In this document: positions 53,329 through 64,000 of the stretch, piece by piece
Position numbering within the stretch: the first letter of the stretch is position 1
Layout of the letters: each line of letters starts with the position of its first letter
DNA from: Candidatus Gastranaerophilales bacterium
GTDB taxonomy: Bacteria; Cyanobacteriota; Vampirovibrionia; Gastranaerophilales; Gastranaerophilaceae
Direction: 5' to 3'
Length of the DNA: 64,000 nucleotides
Assembly (NCBI GenBank): GCA_944324395.1
Contig: CALUWC010000008.1
Coordinates: 1-64,000, forward strand
Program-made: the position numbers and the translations under genes
The notes under the pieces: generated by a model
What the model was told of the DNA's origin: nothing
What the model saw: only the letters and a program-made list of their open reading frames with translations
Database searches by the model: none

Positions 53329-54489
53329 ATGAAAACAGAACTGCATACTGATTGGACTGTAAAAGATATTTGTGAAGGATTTGTTTACAATGAACTTGAA
53401 GGCAAAGGATTATTCGGAATGAATGGTAAATTAACTATTCAACCTGAATATCAGCGTAATTACATTTATGCCGACGGCAAAAAAGATGTTGCCGTTATCG
53501 ATTCAATCCTTAAAGGTTATCCAATTGGTTTGATATACTTTAATCGCCTGGATGACGGTCAATTAGAAATATTAGATGGACAACAGCGTATAACAAGCCT
53601 TGGTCGTTTTATCACAAGCAGATTTGCCATTGTAGATAACGGAATACAGCAATATTTTAGAGGTATAGCAAAAGATAAACAAGATAAAATTCTTAATACT
53701 AAACTGTTGATATATGTTTGTGAAGGCAGCGAAACCGAAATAAAAGAATGGTTTAAAACAATAAACATTGCAGGTATTCCACTAAACAATCAGGAAGTCT
53801 TAAATGCAATATATTCAGGTCCGTTTGTAACTTTGGCAAAAGAAGAATTTAGCAACTCCCAAAATTCAAATATTGCTAAATGGAGTTCATACATAAAAGC
53901 CGTAGTAAACAGACAGGAATATCTTGAACGTGCTCTGGATTGGGTAAGTAAAGGAAATATTGAACACTATATGTCATTACACAGATATGATGACAATATT
54001 AATGAATTAAAAACATATTTTAACTCGGTAATCGATTGGGTTGACAGTATATTCCTTAATGTCTATACCGAAATGCAAACAATCGAATGGGGCAGGTTAT
54101 ATGAACAATATCATAAACAACCATACAATCCTGAAGAAGTCAGCAAAAAAGCAGCTGAATTATATGCAGATGAATATGTAAAAAATAAAAAAGGTATCTT
54201 TGAATATATTTTAGGTGGCAGCAACGACAGTAAATTGCTTGAAATTCGTATATTTGAAGAACGTGACAAAAAAACTGTTTATGAACGCCAAACAAAAGAA
54301 GCTCAAGAAAAAGGGATTTCAAATTGCCCGCTTTGTGCATTAGGTAATGATAATAATAAAACACGAATTTGGAAATTAAATGAAATGGATGCAGACCATG
54401 TTACAGCCTGGTCAAAAGGCGGAGCCACCGATATTAGTAATTGTCAAATGCTTTGCAAAACACATAATAGAGCAAAAGGGAACAAATAA
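53329..54489 (+). CDS. DUF262/HNH endonuclease
   Basis: 386 residues. The N-terminal DUF262 (ParB-like) domain has IQPEYQRNY and the DGQQR nucleotide-binding motif (83-87, [14 protein letters not shown]). The middle is helical. The C-terminus (about 333-386) is an HNH nuclease: CPLC (333-336), [13 protein letters not shown] (353-365) and [13 protein letters not shown] (372-384). This is the GmrSD/BrxU/SspE-like fold class. It starts 2 nt after the last methyltransferase frame and has an AGAGG SD, so it is co-transcribed. It may be the restriction partner or modification-dependent. Confidence 0.85.
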   Translation: MKTELHTDWTVKDICEGFVYNELEGKGLFGMNGKLTIQPEYQRNYIYADGKKDVAVIDSILKGYPIGLIYFNRLDDGQLEILDGQQRITSLGRFITSRFAIVDNGIQQYFRGIAKDKQDKILNTKLLIYVCEGSETEIKEWFKTINIAGIPLNNQEVLNAIYSGPFVTLAKEEFSNSQNSNIAKWSSYIKAVVNRQEYLERALDWVSKGNIEHYMSLHRYDDNINELKTYFNSVIDWVDSIFLNVYTEMQTIEWGRLYEQYHKQPYNPEEVSKKAAELYADEYVKNKKGIFEYILGGSNDSKLLEIRIFEERDKKTVYERQTKEAQEKGISNCPLCALGNDNNKTRIWKLNEMDADHVTAWSKGGATDISNCQMLCKTHNRAKGNK

Positions 54490-54503
54490 ATTTGTTCCCT
54501 TTT
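54474..54503 (+). terminator. Terminator overlapping the nuclease stop codon
   Basis: A 13-bp stem (AAAAGGGAACAAA) with loop TAAA (54487-54490) and a T run. The nuclease stop codon TAA lies in the loop, so the gene's last codons form half of the terminator. Confidence 0.8.
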
Positions 54504-54531
54504 TGAATTTCATTATAATAGTTTGCTATAT

Positions 54532-54909
54532 TTATTCTTCTGAATCCTCATCAGATTCATCTTTTTTAATTTCTTTAACTACAAGCTGTGCCATTTCTTT
54601 TGCGATAACTTTCTGGGTATCAGCAGGACAATTTTGCAGCATATTCATAGCTGTTCTTAAAGTAGTATCTATATCATACCAGCGTCCGCGTCTGTTATCG
54701 TCCAAACCTGAACCTACTGCACTGATAATGTCATCTACGGCTTCATATTTTTCATCTTCAATATTGTGTTCAATAATAATTTTAATCAAATTCAACGCAA
54801 TACGAATTTGTGTTTGATCATCTGTTTCTTCCAGAGTTTTTACGGCTTCTGATAATACCGGATCTTTGTCATACCAGCGTCTGTATTTGTTGGAATACTC
54901 TTCTTTCAT
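54532..54909 (-). CDS. RWYD-repeat protein
   Basis: 125 residues. Two copies of the RWYD module (10-46: RRWYDKDPVLSEAVKTL...; 75-112: GRWYDIDTTLRTAMNML...) with an acidic C-terminal tail (DESDEDSEE). It matches the 9508 protein and no known family. Strong AAGGAG SD. It follows fixX on the same strand. Confidence 0.72.
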   Translation of the reverse strand: MKEEYSNKYRRWYDKDPVLSEAVKTLEETDDQTQIRIALNLIKIIIEHNIEDEKYEAVDDIISAVGSGLDDNRRGRWYDIDTTLRTAMNMLQNCPADTQKVIAKEMAQLVVKEIKKDESDEDSEE

Positions 54910-54928
54910 ACCTGTTTCTCCTTTTAAT

Positions 54929-55210
54929 TTAACCTTGTTTAAATGTAACTCCTTTAGTACCTTTAGGATACTGCCAATCTATGGCATGTCTTTCACAAGC
55001 AATACGGCAAGCACCGCATTCCAAACAGTTTTCATAATTTACAATAATTTCCTGTTTTTCTTCGTTCCATTCATAAACTTTTGCCGGACAAATATACGTA
55101 CAATTGCGGCTTTTGCACAATCGGCACTGCTCCCTGTCAGGATTGAGATGCGATTGCGTATCCGGCGAGTATTTCAATGTATATAATTTTTTATCAATAT
55201 CTATATTCAT
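54929..55210 (-). CDS. fixX: FixX-like ferredoxin
   Basis: 93 residues from the ATG at 55210 (MNIDIDKKLYTLKYSP...), overlapping the fixC stop by 4 nt. Two clusters are visible: CRLCKSRNCTYICPAKVY and CLECGACRIAC, consistent with two [4Fe-4S] clusters of the FixX type. The longer in-frame reading to 55246 would overlap fixC and is rejected. Electron carrier from FixC. Confidence 0.88.
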   Translation of the reverse strand: MNIDIDKKLYTLKYSPDTQSHLNPDREQCRLCKSRNCTYICPAKVYEWNEEKQEIIVNYENCLECGACRIACERHAIDWQYPKGTKGVTFKQG

Positions 55211-56505
55211 AACAAAATACTCCATAAAAGCCGTATCACTGCCCATACATCTTTAAATAATTCATAAATTTTTCTATCAGTAAAGATACTTTTTATAAAT
55301 TTCCAGTAGTTATCTTTTTTAGGTGTTCCGTCAGAAGATGTAAACATTTCAAAAAATGAATTTATCTTTGTAAGATAATAAGATAAAAAAGCTTTCTTTC
55401 TTGAATGCATAACATCAAAAAGTTCTCTGTATGTTTTCATATCTTTCAATACGAAAGAATTTTGCAATTTTTTCTCATATTTAGATAGAGTTTTCTTAGA
55501 ATAATCCTCTTTTTCCAAAGCAATAATTACAGTTTCAGCAGCAAGCTTTCCGCTTATCATTGCTAGATTAGTGCCTTCCCAGTGAAGATTATTAACAAGC
55601 ATAGCAGCATCACCAACCACCAGAACCCCGTCATCACATAATTTCGGAACTTTTTTATATCCGCCTTCAGGAATCAAATGTGCCGAATATTCCTTCAAGA
55701 CGGCATCTTTAATTAAAGGTGCAATTGAAGGATGCTGTTTTAATTGTTCCAATAATTCAAACGGCCTGTAATTATTTTCTGCAAGCTCATTCAATGTAAC
55801 CCCTAAACCTATCGTTACAGAATCTTTGTTTGTGTACATAAAACCTAATCCGAGCATTCCAAGCATAGGCCCGCCAAAAATCTCAACAATTGACCCCTCT
55901 TCATCATTTACTCTGAATCTTTGATTTATTATATCTTTATCAAGGGTTAAAACTTCTTTCACACTTAATGCAACATCTTTTGTTTCTATTTCGCTTCTCA
56001 GACCTATTTGTTTCGCAAGTAAAGAATTGACTCCGTCTGCAAGAACAACAATATCAGCATAAAACTCTTCAAGTTCAGTTCTGACTCCGACAACTTTACC
56101 TTTTTCTTTTATTAAATCTCTGACAACAGTTTCTTCAACAAGATAAACACCGGCTTTTTTAGCTTCTTCAGCAGCCCAACGGTCAAATTTCCCGCGTATT
56201 ACAGAATAACTGGAATTATCATCTTTCCGATAAGAAATATTTGTAGAATCTTTCTCGCCTAAAATAAGATAATTATGTTCAATATTACGACGTTCCAACG
56301 GTGCTTCTGTTTCAAAATTCGGGAAAATTTCTTTTGTTGCCTGTGTATATATAGCCCCGCCAAAAACATTCTTGCTGCCTGCAAATAACCCGCGTTCAAT
56401 AAGTACAACTTCTCTGCCTGCTCTGGCAAGAGTAATCGCACAAGCAACACCTGCAGGACCTGCACCAACAACTATAACTTCTGTTTTGTTTTCTTTTTTT
56501 AACAT
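55207..56505 (-). CDS. fixC: FixC-like flavoprotein (ETF-quinone oxidoreductase-type)
   Basis: 432 residues. FAD motif VVGAGPAGVACAITLARAGREVVLIERG (about 12-39), the family's VFGGAIYT, VLADGVNSLLAKQIGL and LVVGDAAMLVNNLHWEGTNLAM blocks. It would pass electrons from an ETF to ferredoxin or quinone. FixA and FixB (the ETF) are not next to it, so the electron donor must come from elsewhere in the genome. Confidence 0.88.
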   Translation of the reverse strand: MLKKENKTEVIVVGAGPAGVACAITLARAGREVVLIERGLFAGSKNVFGGAIYTQATKEIFPNFETEAPLERRNIEHNYLILGEKDSTNISYRKDDNSSYSVIRGKFDRWAAEEAKKAGVYLVEETVVRDLIKEKGKVVGVRTELEEFYADIVVLADGVNSLLAKQIGLRSEIETKDVALSVKEVLTLDKDIINQRFRVNDEEGSIVEIFGGPMLGMLGLGFMYTNKDSVTIGLGVTLNELAENNYRPFELLEQLKQHPSIAPLIKDAVLKEYSAHLIPEGGYKKVPKLCDDGVLVVGDAAMLVNNLHWEGTNLAMISGKLAAETVIIALEKEDYSKKTLSKYEKKLQNSFVLKDMKTYRELFDVMHSRKKAFLSYYLTKINSFFEMFTSSDGTPKKDNYWKFIKSIFTDRKIYELFKDVWAVIRLLWSILL

Positions 56506-56678
56506 AAAACTTCTCTTACCCCAGATTATACATTAAAATCTATATCTTGTAAAATAGTTATAATAACTATTTTGATTATTTTGTTAAATTTAATTGTTAA
56601 ATTACGTAAAATTTTAGCAAATTTTACTTGCGTTTTGTTTTAGTATGAATGAAAATACATAAAAATAGGATGTGTGAA

Positions 56679-59153
56679 ATGATAATAAATAGTGTGACAA
56701 AATTCCGAATAGATAAACAACGACCAAAACAGGAATACATGTCCCCAAAATCAGAGTCCTCACTTTCCAATTCAGAATTCAAGTTATATACAAATTATAT
56801 TAATAAAGATATTAAGAGACCTTTAAAATCAAATCCTTCAGATTTAAGTTTTAAAGGTCTTTCTTTAGGGTTATATAAACAACTGGATAAAAGTTACAGT
56901 AAAAAAGAGTTTTTAGAATTTACCAGAAGATTTCTTGGAGATATGGGTGAAGAACTGTTGGATAATATCACAATCGCTCATGGTTCTAAAACCAATAAAC
57001 TAATTTACATAGACCCTAAAGATCCGGATAAAATTATTATTCATAAAAAAACAATTCCTCATCTTGCCTGGGACGGAATTATTTATCCGTTTAAAATACT
57101 GCCAGGAGATATATTAAACGGAACAGTCGAATTACTTGGAAAAGTTCCAGGCTTAAAAGGCTGGTCTGAGAAAATTTTACAAAAATCTTTATTCAAAAAT
57201 ATCAGACAACGCTCAAAAATAGATTCCAAAATTAACTCTCTTACAGGTCTAATTACCTACAGAGATATGAAGATTGACAGTGCCAAAGAATCATTTGCAA
57301 AACAGGCAGGCAAAAAAGTTGATGATTTAACCCAAGAGGAAATAAATAAAATTATAGCTGATGTTGATAAAAACATGGATTCAAGCGTTTTCCAAAGTGC
57401 GTTAAAAATGTTTGATCCAAAATCAGGCAACTATGATACAAAACATGAAAGAGCCTTAAACAGATTAGTTTCAGGTCTGCCTCCTGCAATTTTCCTTGCA
57501 AATGATGCTTACAACCTTTCAAGAATGATGGATGATGATCCTAAAGCCGCAAACCGCGAAAGAAAAACAAGATTTAAGCAAGAAGTCTGCAGAATTTTAA
57601 CAAGCGGTTATTTAACATTGATTACAATGGGTGCTTTCCAAAAATTTATCAACAAATCAAAAGCCGGTATCGTAATTACAACAGGTATAACAGTACTTGT
57701 TACCGAAATGTTCTCCCGTTTATCCAACGGTAAATACATTACAAGATTAACTCCAGAACAAGCAAGAGAAATAAACGAGAAAAATCATGCAGCAGAAGCC
57801 AATATAACTCCGCTAACATTTAAATCAGAGGAAGAAAAAGAAATTGCCTCTACCGGAAATGACCAAAAGCAAAAACAAAAAGAACAAAAACCTCTATTAT
57901 CATTTAATACGGTAATGAAAGCTTCTGCAGTGGTTCTAGCAGCAGGTTACGGGATTAAAGGATTTAAAAATATCCCTGCAGTTAAAAAAGCTGCCTTGAA
58001 ATATTTTGAAAATATGAAAGCAAATAATCCTGAAAAATTTGCAAAACTCGGTATAAAAGATCTTGATTTAGACGATGCAGTAAAAACTTTTGAAAGCAAA
58101 GTTATTTATAAACCATTCACAGATTTGTACAAACGGTTAACAACAGAAAAATATATTATTGATGAAAACAAATTTGATGCAGTTGTAAAAACTCTAAAAG
58201 AAAATGGTTTTGAACAACTTGCACAAAAATACAATGAAGTCGGAAAATCCGCATTGAAATCTGAAAACGGAAAAATGATTATAGATCTTAATAATAGAGA
58301 TAAAAAGATAAAACCGTTTGTAAACTTCATAATTGCACCATTCAAATTTATGTGGAATACAATCACTCTCCCATACTGGATGATTGATGAAAAATTGATG
58401 AGTGTGTTCAGAAAAGCTAAACCTAAAAAGAAAATGAAAGATATTGAAGCTTTATCAAACAGTTTTGAAAAAATTTCAAAACAAGCACAGGCTCTTGCTG
58501 ATAAAAAGATTTCAAAAGAACAATTCAAAGATTATATTCAAGTAAATCTTTTAAAAGCTTTCAACGTGGATTCATTATCAAATGTTTCAAATGCTGAACT
58601 TTCAAATCTTGCAAAAACCGCAGCATCAATCGCAACTATATGGTTCTTGATGACAGATAACTATAATATGGTTATGTTGAAATCAAACGGTAATGATAAA
58701 CAAGGTGCAGATACAAAATTCAAAGAAAGATTTGTACAGGAAGGTTCCAGATTATTCTATCAAACATTATTGATTGACCTGTTTAACTCAACCTTCAGAA
58801 ATCAATATAATGCATCTCTATTAGGAATGAGCTGGGTAACATTAACGGATACTACATTAGGTGAGATTTTAACAAGAAAATCCGTCGGAACTCCGGTTAA
58901 AACACATACAAGAGATGAATTGATTGCAGAAGAAACAAAACAAAATAATTCAACAGGCTTCAAAAAAGATTACTACAAATTTATGCAGCGTTTGACAGGT
59001 AAACGTTCAATCAAATCATACGAAGTAGCTCCAAAGAATAAACAGCCGTCGCAACAAAATTATCCGGCAGCTTCAATTCCAAGTATTACCGCAAACAAAG
59101 AAATTATTTTTAAACAAAACAGCACTTTAACTCAAATGATAAAAGAACAATAA
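56679..59153 (+). CDS. Large duplicated membrane-like protein, unknown
   Basis: 824 residues from the ATG at 56679 (an AGGA site is 8 nt upstream; the ATG at 56649 lies in the likely promoter). The N-terminus carries LSFKG (near 56-60). Internal duplication: a first half with IIYPFKILPGDILNG, AIFLANDAYNLSRMMDDDPKAANRERKTRFKQE and LVTEMFSRLSNGKYITRLT matches a second half with IIAPFKFMWNTITLP, MTDNYNMVML...DTKFKERFVQE and LGEILTRKSVGTPVKTHT. Several hydrophobic segments flank charged loops. Family unrecognised. Confidence 0.65.
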   Translation: MIINSVTKFRIDKQRPKQEYMSPKSESSLSNSEFKLYTNYINKDIKRPLKSNPSDLSFKGLSLGLYKQLDKSYSKKEFLEFTRRFLGDMGEELLDNITIAHGSKTNKLIYIDPKDPDKIIIHKKTIPHLAWDGIIYPFKILPGDILNGTVELLGKVPGLKGWSEKILQKSLFKNIRQRSKIDSKINSLTGLITYRDMKIDSAKESFAKQAGKKVDDLTQEEINKIIADVDKNMDSSVFQSALKMFDPKSGNYDTKHERALNRLVSGLPPAIFLANDAYNLSRMMDDDPKAANRERKTRFKQEVCRILTSGYLTLITMGAFQKFINKSKAGIVITTGITVLVTEMFSRLSNGKYITRLTPEQAREINEKNHAAEANITPLTFKSEEEKEIASTGNDQKQKQKEQKPLLSFNTVMKASAVVLAAGYGIKGFKNIPAVKKAALKYFENMKANNPEKFAKLGIKDLDLDDAVKTFESKVIYKPFTDLYKRLTTEKYIIDENKFDAVVKTLKENGFEQLAQKYNEVGKSALKSENGKMIIDLNNRDKKIKPFVNFIIAPFKFMWNTITLPYWMIDEKLMSVFRKAKPKKKMKDIEALSNSFEKISKQAQALADKKISKEQFKDYIQVNLLKAFNVDSLSNVSNAELSNLAKTAASIATIWFLMTDNYNMVMLKSNGNDKQGADTKFKERFVQEGSRLFYQTLLIDLFNSTFRNQYNASLLGMSWVTLTDTTLGEILTRKSVGTPVKTHTRDELIAEETKQNNSTGFKKDYYKFMQRLTGKRSIKSYEVAPKNKQPSQQNYPAASIPSITANKEIIFKQNSTLTQMIKEQ

Positions 59154-59211
59154 AACTATATACACTATAATTTAGGAATTTATATGATTCGGTTTATTAA
59201 AAAATTTTATC

Positions 59212-59240
59212 AAGGTTAGAATTTATCTAACCTTTTTATT
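59212..59240 (+). terminator. Terminator of 56679 gene
   Basis: A 9-bp stem (AAGGTTAGA) with a 5-nt loop followed by TTTTTATTTTT. Confidence 0.75.
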
Positions 59241-59255
59241 TTTCAAAAATTAAAC

Positions 59256-59284
59256 CAGCCTGCAAATTTAAAATTTGCAGGCTG
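59256..59284 (-). terminator. gyrB terminator
   Basis: An 11- to 14-bp palindrome (CAGCCTGCAAATTT and complement) lies 23 nt downstream of the gyrB stop. On the minus strand it is followed by a T-rich run. Confidence 0.65.
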
Positions 59285-59306
59285 TTGATAAAACAATAAA
59301 CTCAAA

Positions 59307-61946
<2,640 letters not shown>

Positions 61947-63293
61947 CTAAATGTCAACACCCTGCATCATATCAACAAGTTGTTTTATGGTACCCTCCAT
62001 CGTAACACTTTCAGATGTTCTCTGCTGCAAAAATGCATTGATTTTCGGCATCATTTCAATAGCTGTATCCAATCTTGGATTTGAACCCGGCTGGTACATA
62101 CCTACATCAATTAAATCCTTGTTTTCACGATATAAAGAAAGCATAGTTCTTAATTTTGCAGCAGCTTGTTTATGTTCAGGACTTGCTATTGCACTCATCA
62201 AACGTGAAATACTTCCAAGAACATCAATTGCAGGGTAATGATTAGATTCTGCAACTTTTCTTGACAAAAAAATGTGTCCGTCAACAATACCACGCACAAT
62301 ATCAACAATAGGGTCGGATATATCATCACCTTCCATTAAAACCGTATATAAAGCCGTAATAGAACCTTTTGGACTATTACCGGCACGCTCTAAAACCTTT
62401 TGCAGCCACGAAAATATAGAAGGCGGATACCCTTTCATAGTAGGCGGCTCACCTAACGACAATCCCACTTCACGCCCTGCCATTGCACAACGTGTAACAG
62501 TATCCGTCATTAAGAAAACTTTTTTACCCTGATCTCTGAAATATTCGCAAACTGCAGTTGCTGTCAAAAGAGCTTTTTGACGAATCAGCGGAGGCTGGTC
62601 GCCTGTAGAACAAACCAGAACTGATTTCGCCATACCAACTTCACCTAAAGAATCTTCAATAAATTCTTTAACCTCACGACCACGTTCCCCAATCAATGCA
62701 ACAACGTTTACATCAGCATCAGAATTTCGTGCAATCATACCTAACAATGTACTTTTACCAACCCCTGATCCTGCAAACAACCCCAAACGTTGTCCGCAGC
62801 CCATAGTCATACACCCGTCAATTGCCCTGACACCTGTAGAAAATTGCTCCGTAATAATAGGTCTTTCAAAAGGTCCGGGCGGAGGTCCTTCTATCGGACG
62901 CCACAATGCACCTGTTATATCAAGAGGTTTACCGTCAAGCGGATTACCTAAAGGATCGATCAATCTCCCAAGCAGAAAATCTCCAACAGGAACGGTAATA
63001 GGTCGTCCGGTTGATGTCACAAGACTACCCTGACCAATTCCGCTTCCGTCCAAAAGCAAAGATAATTGAGCTACTTCACCTTTAAAAGCCTGAACCTCGG
63101 CAGGTTTTTGTTTTCCGTCATAAGTTTCTATATAACATAAATCTCCAACCTTTAATCCGGGAAGTTTAACCTCAACTGTCAAGCCTAATAACTTTGATAC
63201 GGAACCTCTATATGTATATAATTCAGTACCTGAAAGTTTTTCTTTTACCTTCTGCTTTATTTCGTCCAAACCGCTTTTATCAATATCTAACAT
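61947..63293 (-). CDS. fliI: FliI/YscN-type secretion ATPase
   Basis: 448 residues of the F1-beta-like ATPase that powers flagellar or injectisome type III secretion. Walker A GLFAGSGVGKSTLLGM, Walker B VFLMTDTVTRCA, the AGREVGLSLGEPPTMKGYPPS arm and the LIDPLGNPLDG and FERPIITEQFSTGVRAIDG blocks are present. The N-terminus is short. No other flagellar or injectisome gene is in the window. It is a separate unit from gyrB. Confidence 0.88.
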   Translation of the reverse strand: MLDIDKSGLDEIKQKVKEKLSGTELYTYRGSVSKLLGLTVEVKLPGLKVGDLCYIETYDGKQKPAEVQAFKGEVAQLSLLLDGSGIGQGSLVTSTGRPITVPVGDFLLGRLIDPLGNPLDGKPLDITGALWRPIEGPPPGPFERPIITEQFSTGVRAIDGCMTMGCGQRLGLFAGSGVGKSTLLGMIARNSDADVNVVALIGERGREVKEFIEDSLGEVGMAKSVLVCSTGDQPPLIRQKALLTATAVCEYFRDQGKKVFLMTDTVTRCAMAGREVGLSLGEPPTMKGYPPSIFSWLQKVLERAGNSPKGSITALYTVLMEGDDISDPIVDIVRGIVDGHIFLSRKVAESNHYPAIDVLGSISRLMSAIASPEHKQAAAKLRTMLSLYRENKDLIDVGMYQPGSNPRLDTAIEMMPKINAFLQQRTSESVTMEGTIKQLVDMMQGVDI

Positions 63294-63399
63294 AACTATT
63301 ATTATAACAATATTTCTTAAGATATCAATTTGTTAAATTGACATTAACCATTATAATCATGTAATATAAAAAAGTTATTAGTATTTTAAGAGAGTTACT

Positions 63400-63633
63400 A
63401 TGGGAAAAATTTTCGGAATATCTGATTTGCCTGTTTCTACTATTGAATCAGCATTAGAGGGAATTCAATATAAACCGATCAAAAGAATTGCTACTACAGT
63501 TAAAACAGAATACCCGCAGTCTGTAGATACATTTGTTAAAAAAGAAAAAAAGGAAATATCTAATCCTATTATCAAAATGCGTAACGGTTTTGGAAAATTG
63601 ATGGCTCATTTCCAAAGACCATTAAAAAAATAA
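63400..63633 (+). CDS. Small basic unknown protein
   Basis: 77 residues, lysine-rich (MGKIFGISDLPVSTIESALEGIQYKPIKRI...), no motif or membrane segment. The AAGAGAG ribosome site and a following terminator support it as a gene. Family unknown. Confidence 0.6.
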   Translation: MGKIFGISDLPVSTIESALEGIQYKPIKRIATTVKTEYPQSVDTFVKKEKKEISNPIIKMRNGFGKLMAHFQRPLKK

Positions 63634-63646
63634 TTCTAAAATATCA

Positions 63647-63688
63647 AAAATTAAAAGAACTCTAAAAAGTTAGAGTTCTTTTAATTTT
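63647..63688. terminator. Convergent terminator
   Basis: A 19-bp stem (AAAATTAAAAGAACTCTAA) with loop AAAG and T runs both ways, between the 63400 gene and adk. Confidence 0.88.
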
Positions 63689-63705
63689 AAATTATTATAT
63701 AATAT

Positions 63706-64000
63706 TTAGTCATTTATTATTTTTAATAATCTTTCCCAAACCTCATCAATTGAGCCGTCTGCATTTAAAGTCTTAAGAACACCTTTATTTTTGTAATAAT
63801 CAATCAACGGAGCAGTTTCATGAAAATAAGTTTCAAATCTTGCTTTTGCAATTTCTTCTGTATCATCTTTTCTTTGAACGAGTTCTGCACCGCAATTATC
63901 ACAAATACCTGCAACTCTGGTCGGTTTGAATTTGATATTATAAATCTCTCCGCATTTCGGACAAGATCTTCTGTTCACAATTCTTGAAATCAAAATATCC
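63706..64000 (-). CDS. adk: Adenylate kinase, 3' part
   Basis: The C-terminal part of adenylate kinase, running off the window on its 5' side. The LID domain has four zinc cysteines (CPKCGEIYN and GICDNCGAEL), followed by QRKDDTEEIAKARFETYFHETAPLIDYYK and the family's helical C-terminus. The zinc-type LID matches the long form. The rest lies beyond 64000. Confidence 0.92.
   Translation of the reverse strand, partial: DILISRIVNRRSCPKCGEIYNIKFKPTRVAGICDNCGAELVQRKDDTEEIAKARFETYFHETAPLIDYYKNKGVLKTLNADGSIDEVWERLLKIIND

Overview
This is one low-GC bacterial contig window, densely coded on both strands. Most mRNAs end in clear hairpin-plus-T terminators, and ordinary code-11 genes read cleanly. Several signs suggest an uncultured gut Gastranaerophilales/Vampirovibrionia lineage (non-photosynthetic relatives of Cyanobacteria). 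The prepilin N-terminus has the form AFTLTEVLI. Beside coaD sits a coiled-coil gene that resembles a cyanobacterial family I know from memory. Many large membrane or coiled-coil proteins have no recognisable family, and some carry a short SF[TK]G motif near the N-terminus. This taxonomic reading is inference, since no rRNA is present.

Layout. 1-503: AT-rich, at most a decayed ORF. 504-4650: secA and pgi. 4766-9813: a tail-anchored DUF4145-like protein, a 580-aa coiled-coil protein, rimP and nusA, and a small two-repeat 'RWYD' protein. 9914-17866: an orphan LuxR-type response regulator, nadB-nadC (NAD synthesis), a GH57 alpha-glucan hydrolase and an alanine-type symporter with an ACT-domain protein. 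18012-19598: two small unknown proteins flanking tRNA-Val(GAC) and an 83-bp direct repeat that carries the tRNA 3' end. 19653-22113 (minus): the classic rpmG-tRNA-Trp-secE-nusG-rplK-rplA cluster. 22319-25606: coaD with two proteins sharing a repeated domain, a 520-bp gap with two candidate RNAs, and a Cys-rich pseudopilin.

25762-33789: an XRE regulator, clpP, unknown proteins, a 5-formyl-THF cyclo-ligase, cob(I)alamin adenosyltransferase, an FkbM methyltransferase, a sigma-70 factor, a membrane thioredoxin and a tightly coupled pair of unknown membrane proteins. 33853-43625: exported TPR proteins, an MBL-fold hydrolase, a calcineurin-like phosphoesterase, mnmA, a large TPR protein and a homocitrate/isopropylmalate-synthase-type enzyme. 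43635-51239: map, pheT, YitT, the c-di-AMP cyclase CdaA and lysA.

51315-54489 looks like a restriction-modification or defence island: two small regulators, an EcoRI-family adenine methyltransferase and a DUF262-HNH nuclease. The methyltransferase gene holds an (AG)8 tract just before its 3' end. The three possible reading frames downstream each run into a different C-terminus ending in a similar Y-x-R-I motif. This is the most striking observation here, a candidate phase-variable, three-state methyltransferase. 54532-64000: a second RWYD protein, fixX-fixC, an internally duplicated 824-aa membrane protein, gyrB, an isolated FliI/YscN-type ATPase, a small unknown protein and the 3' part of adk.
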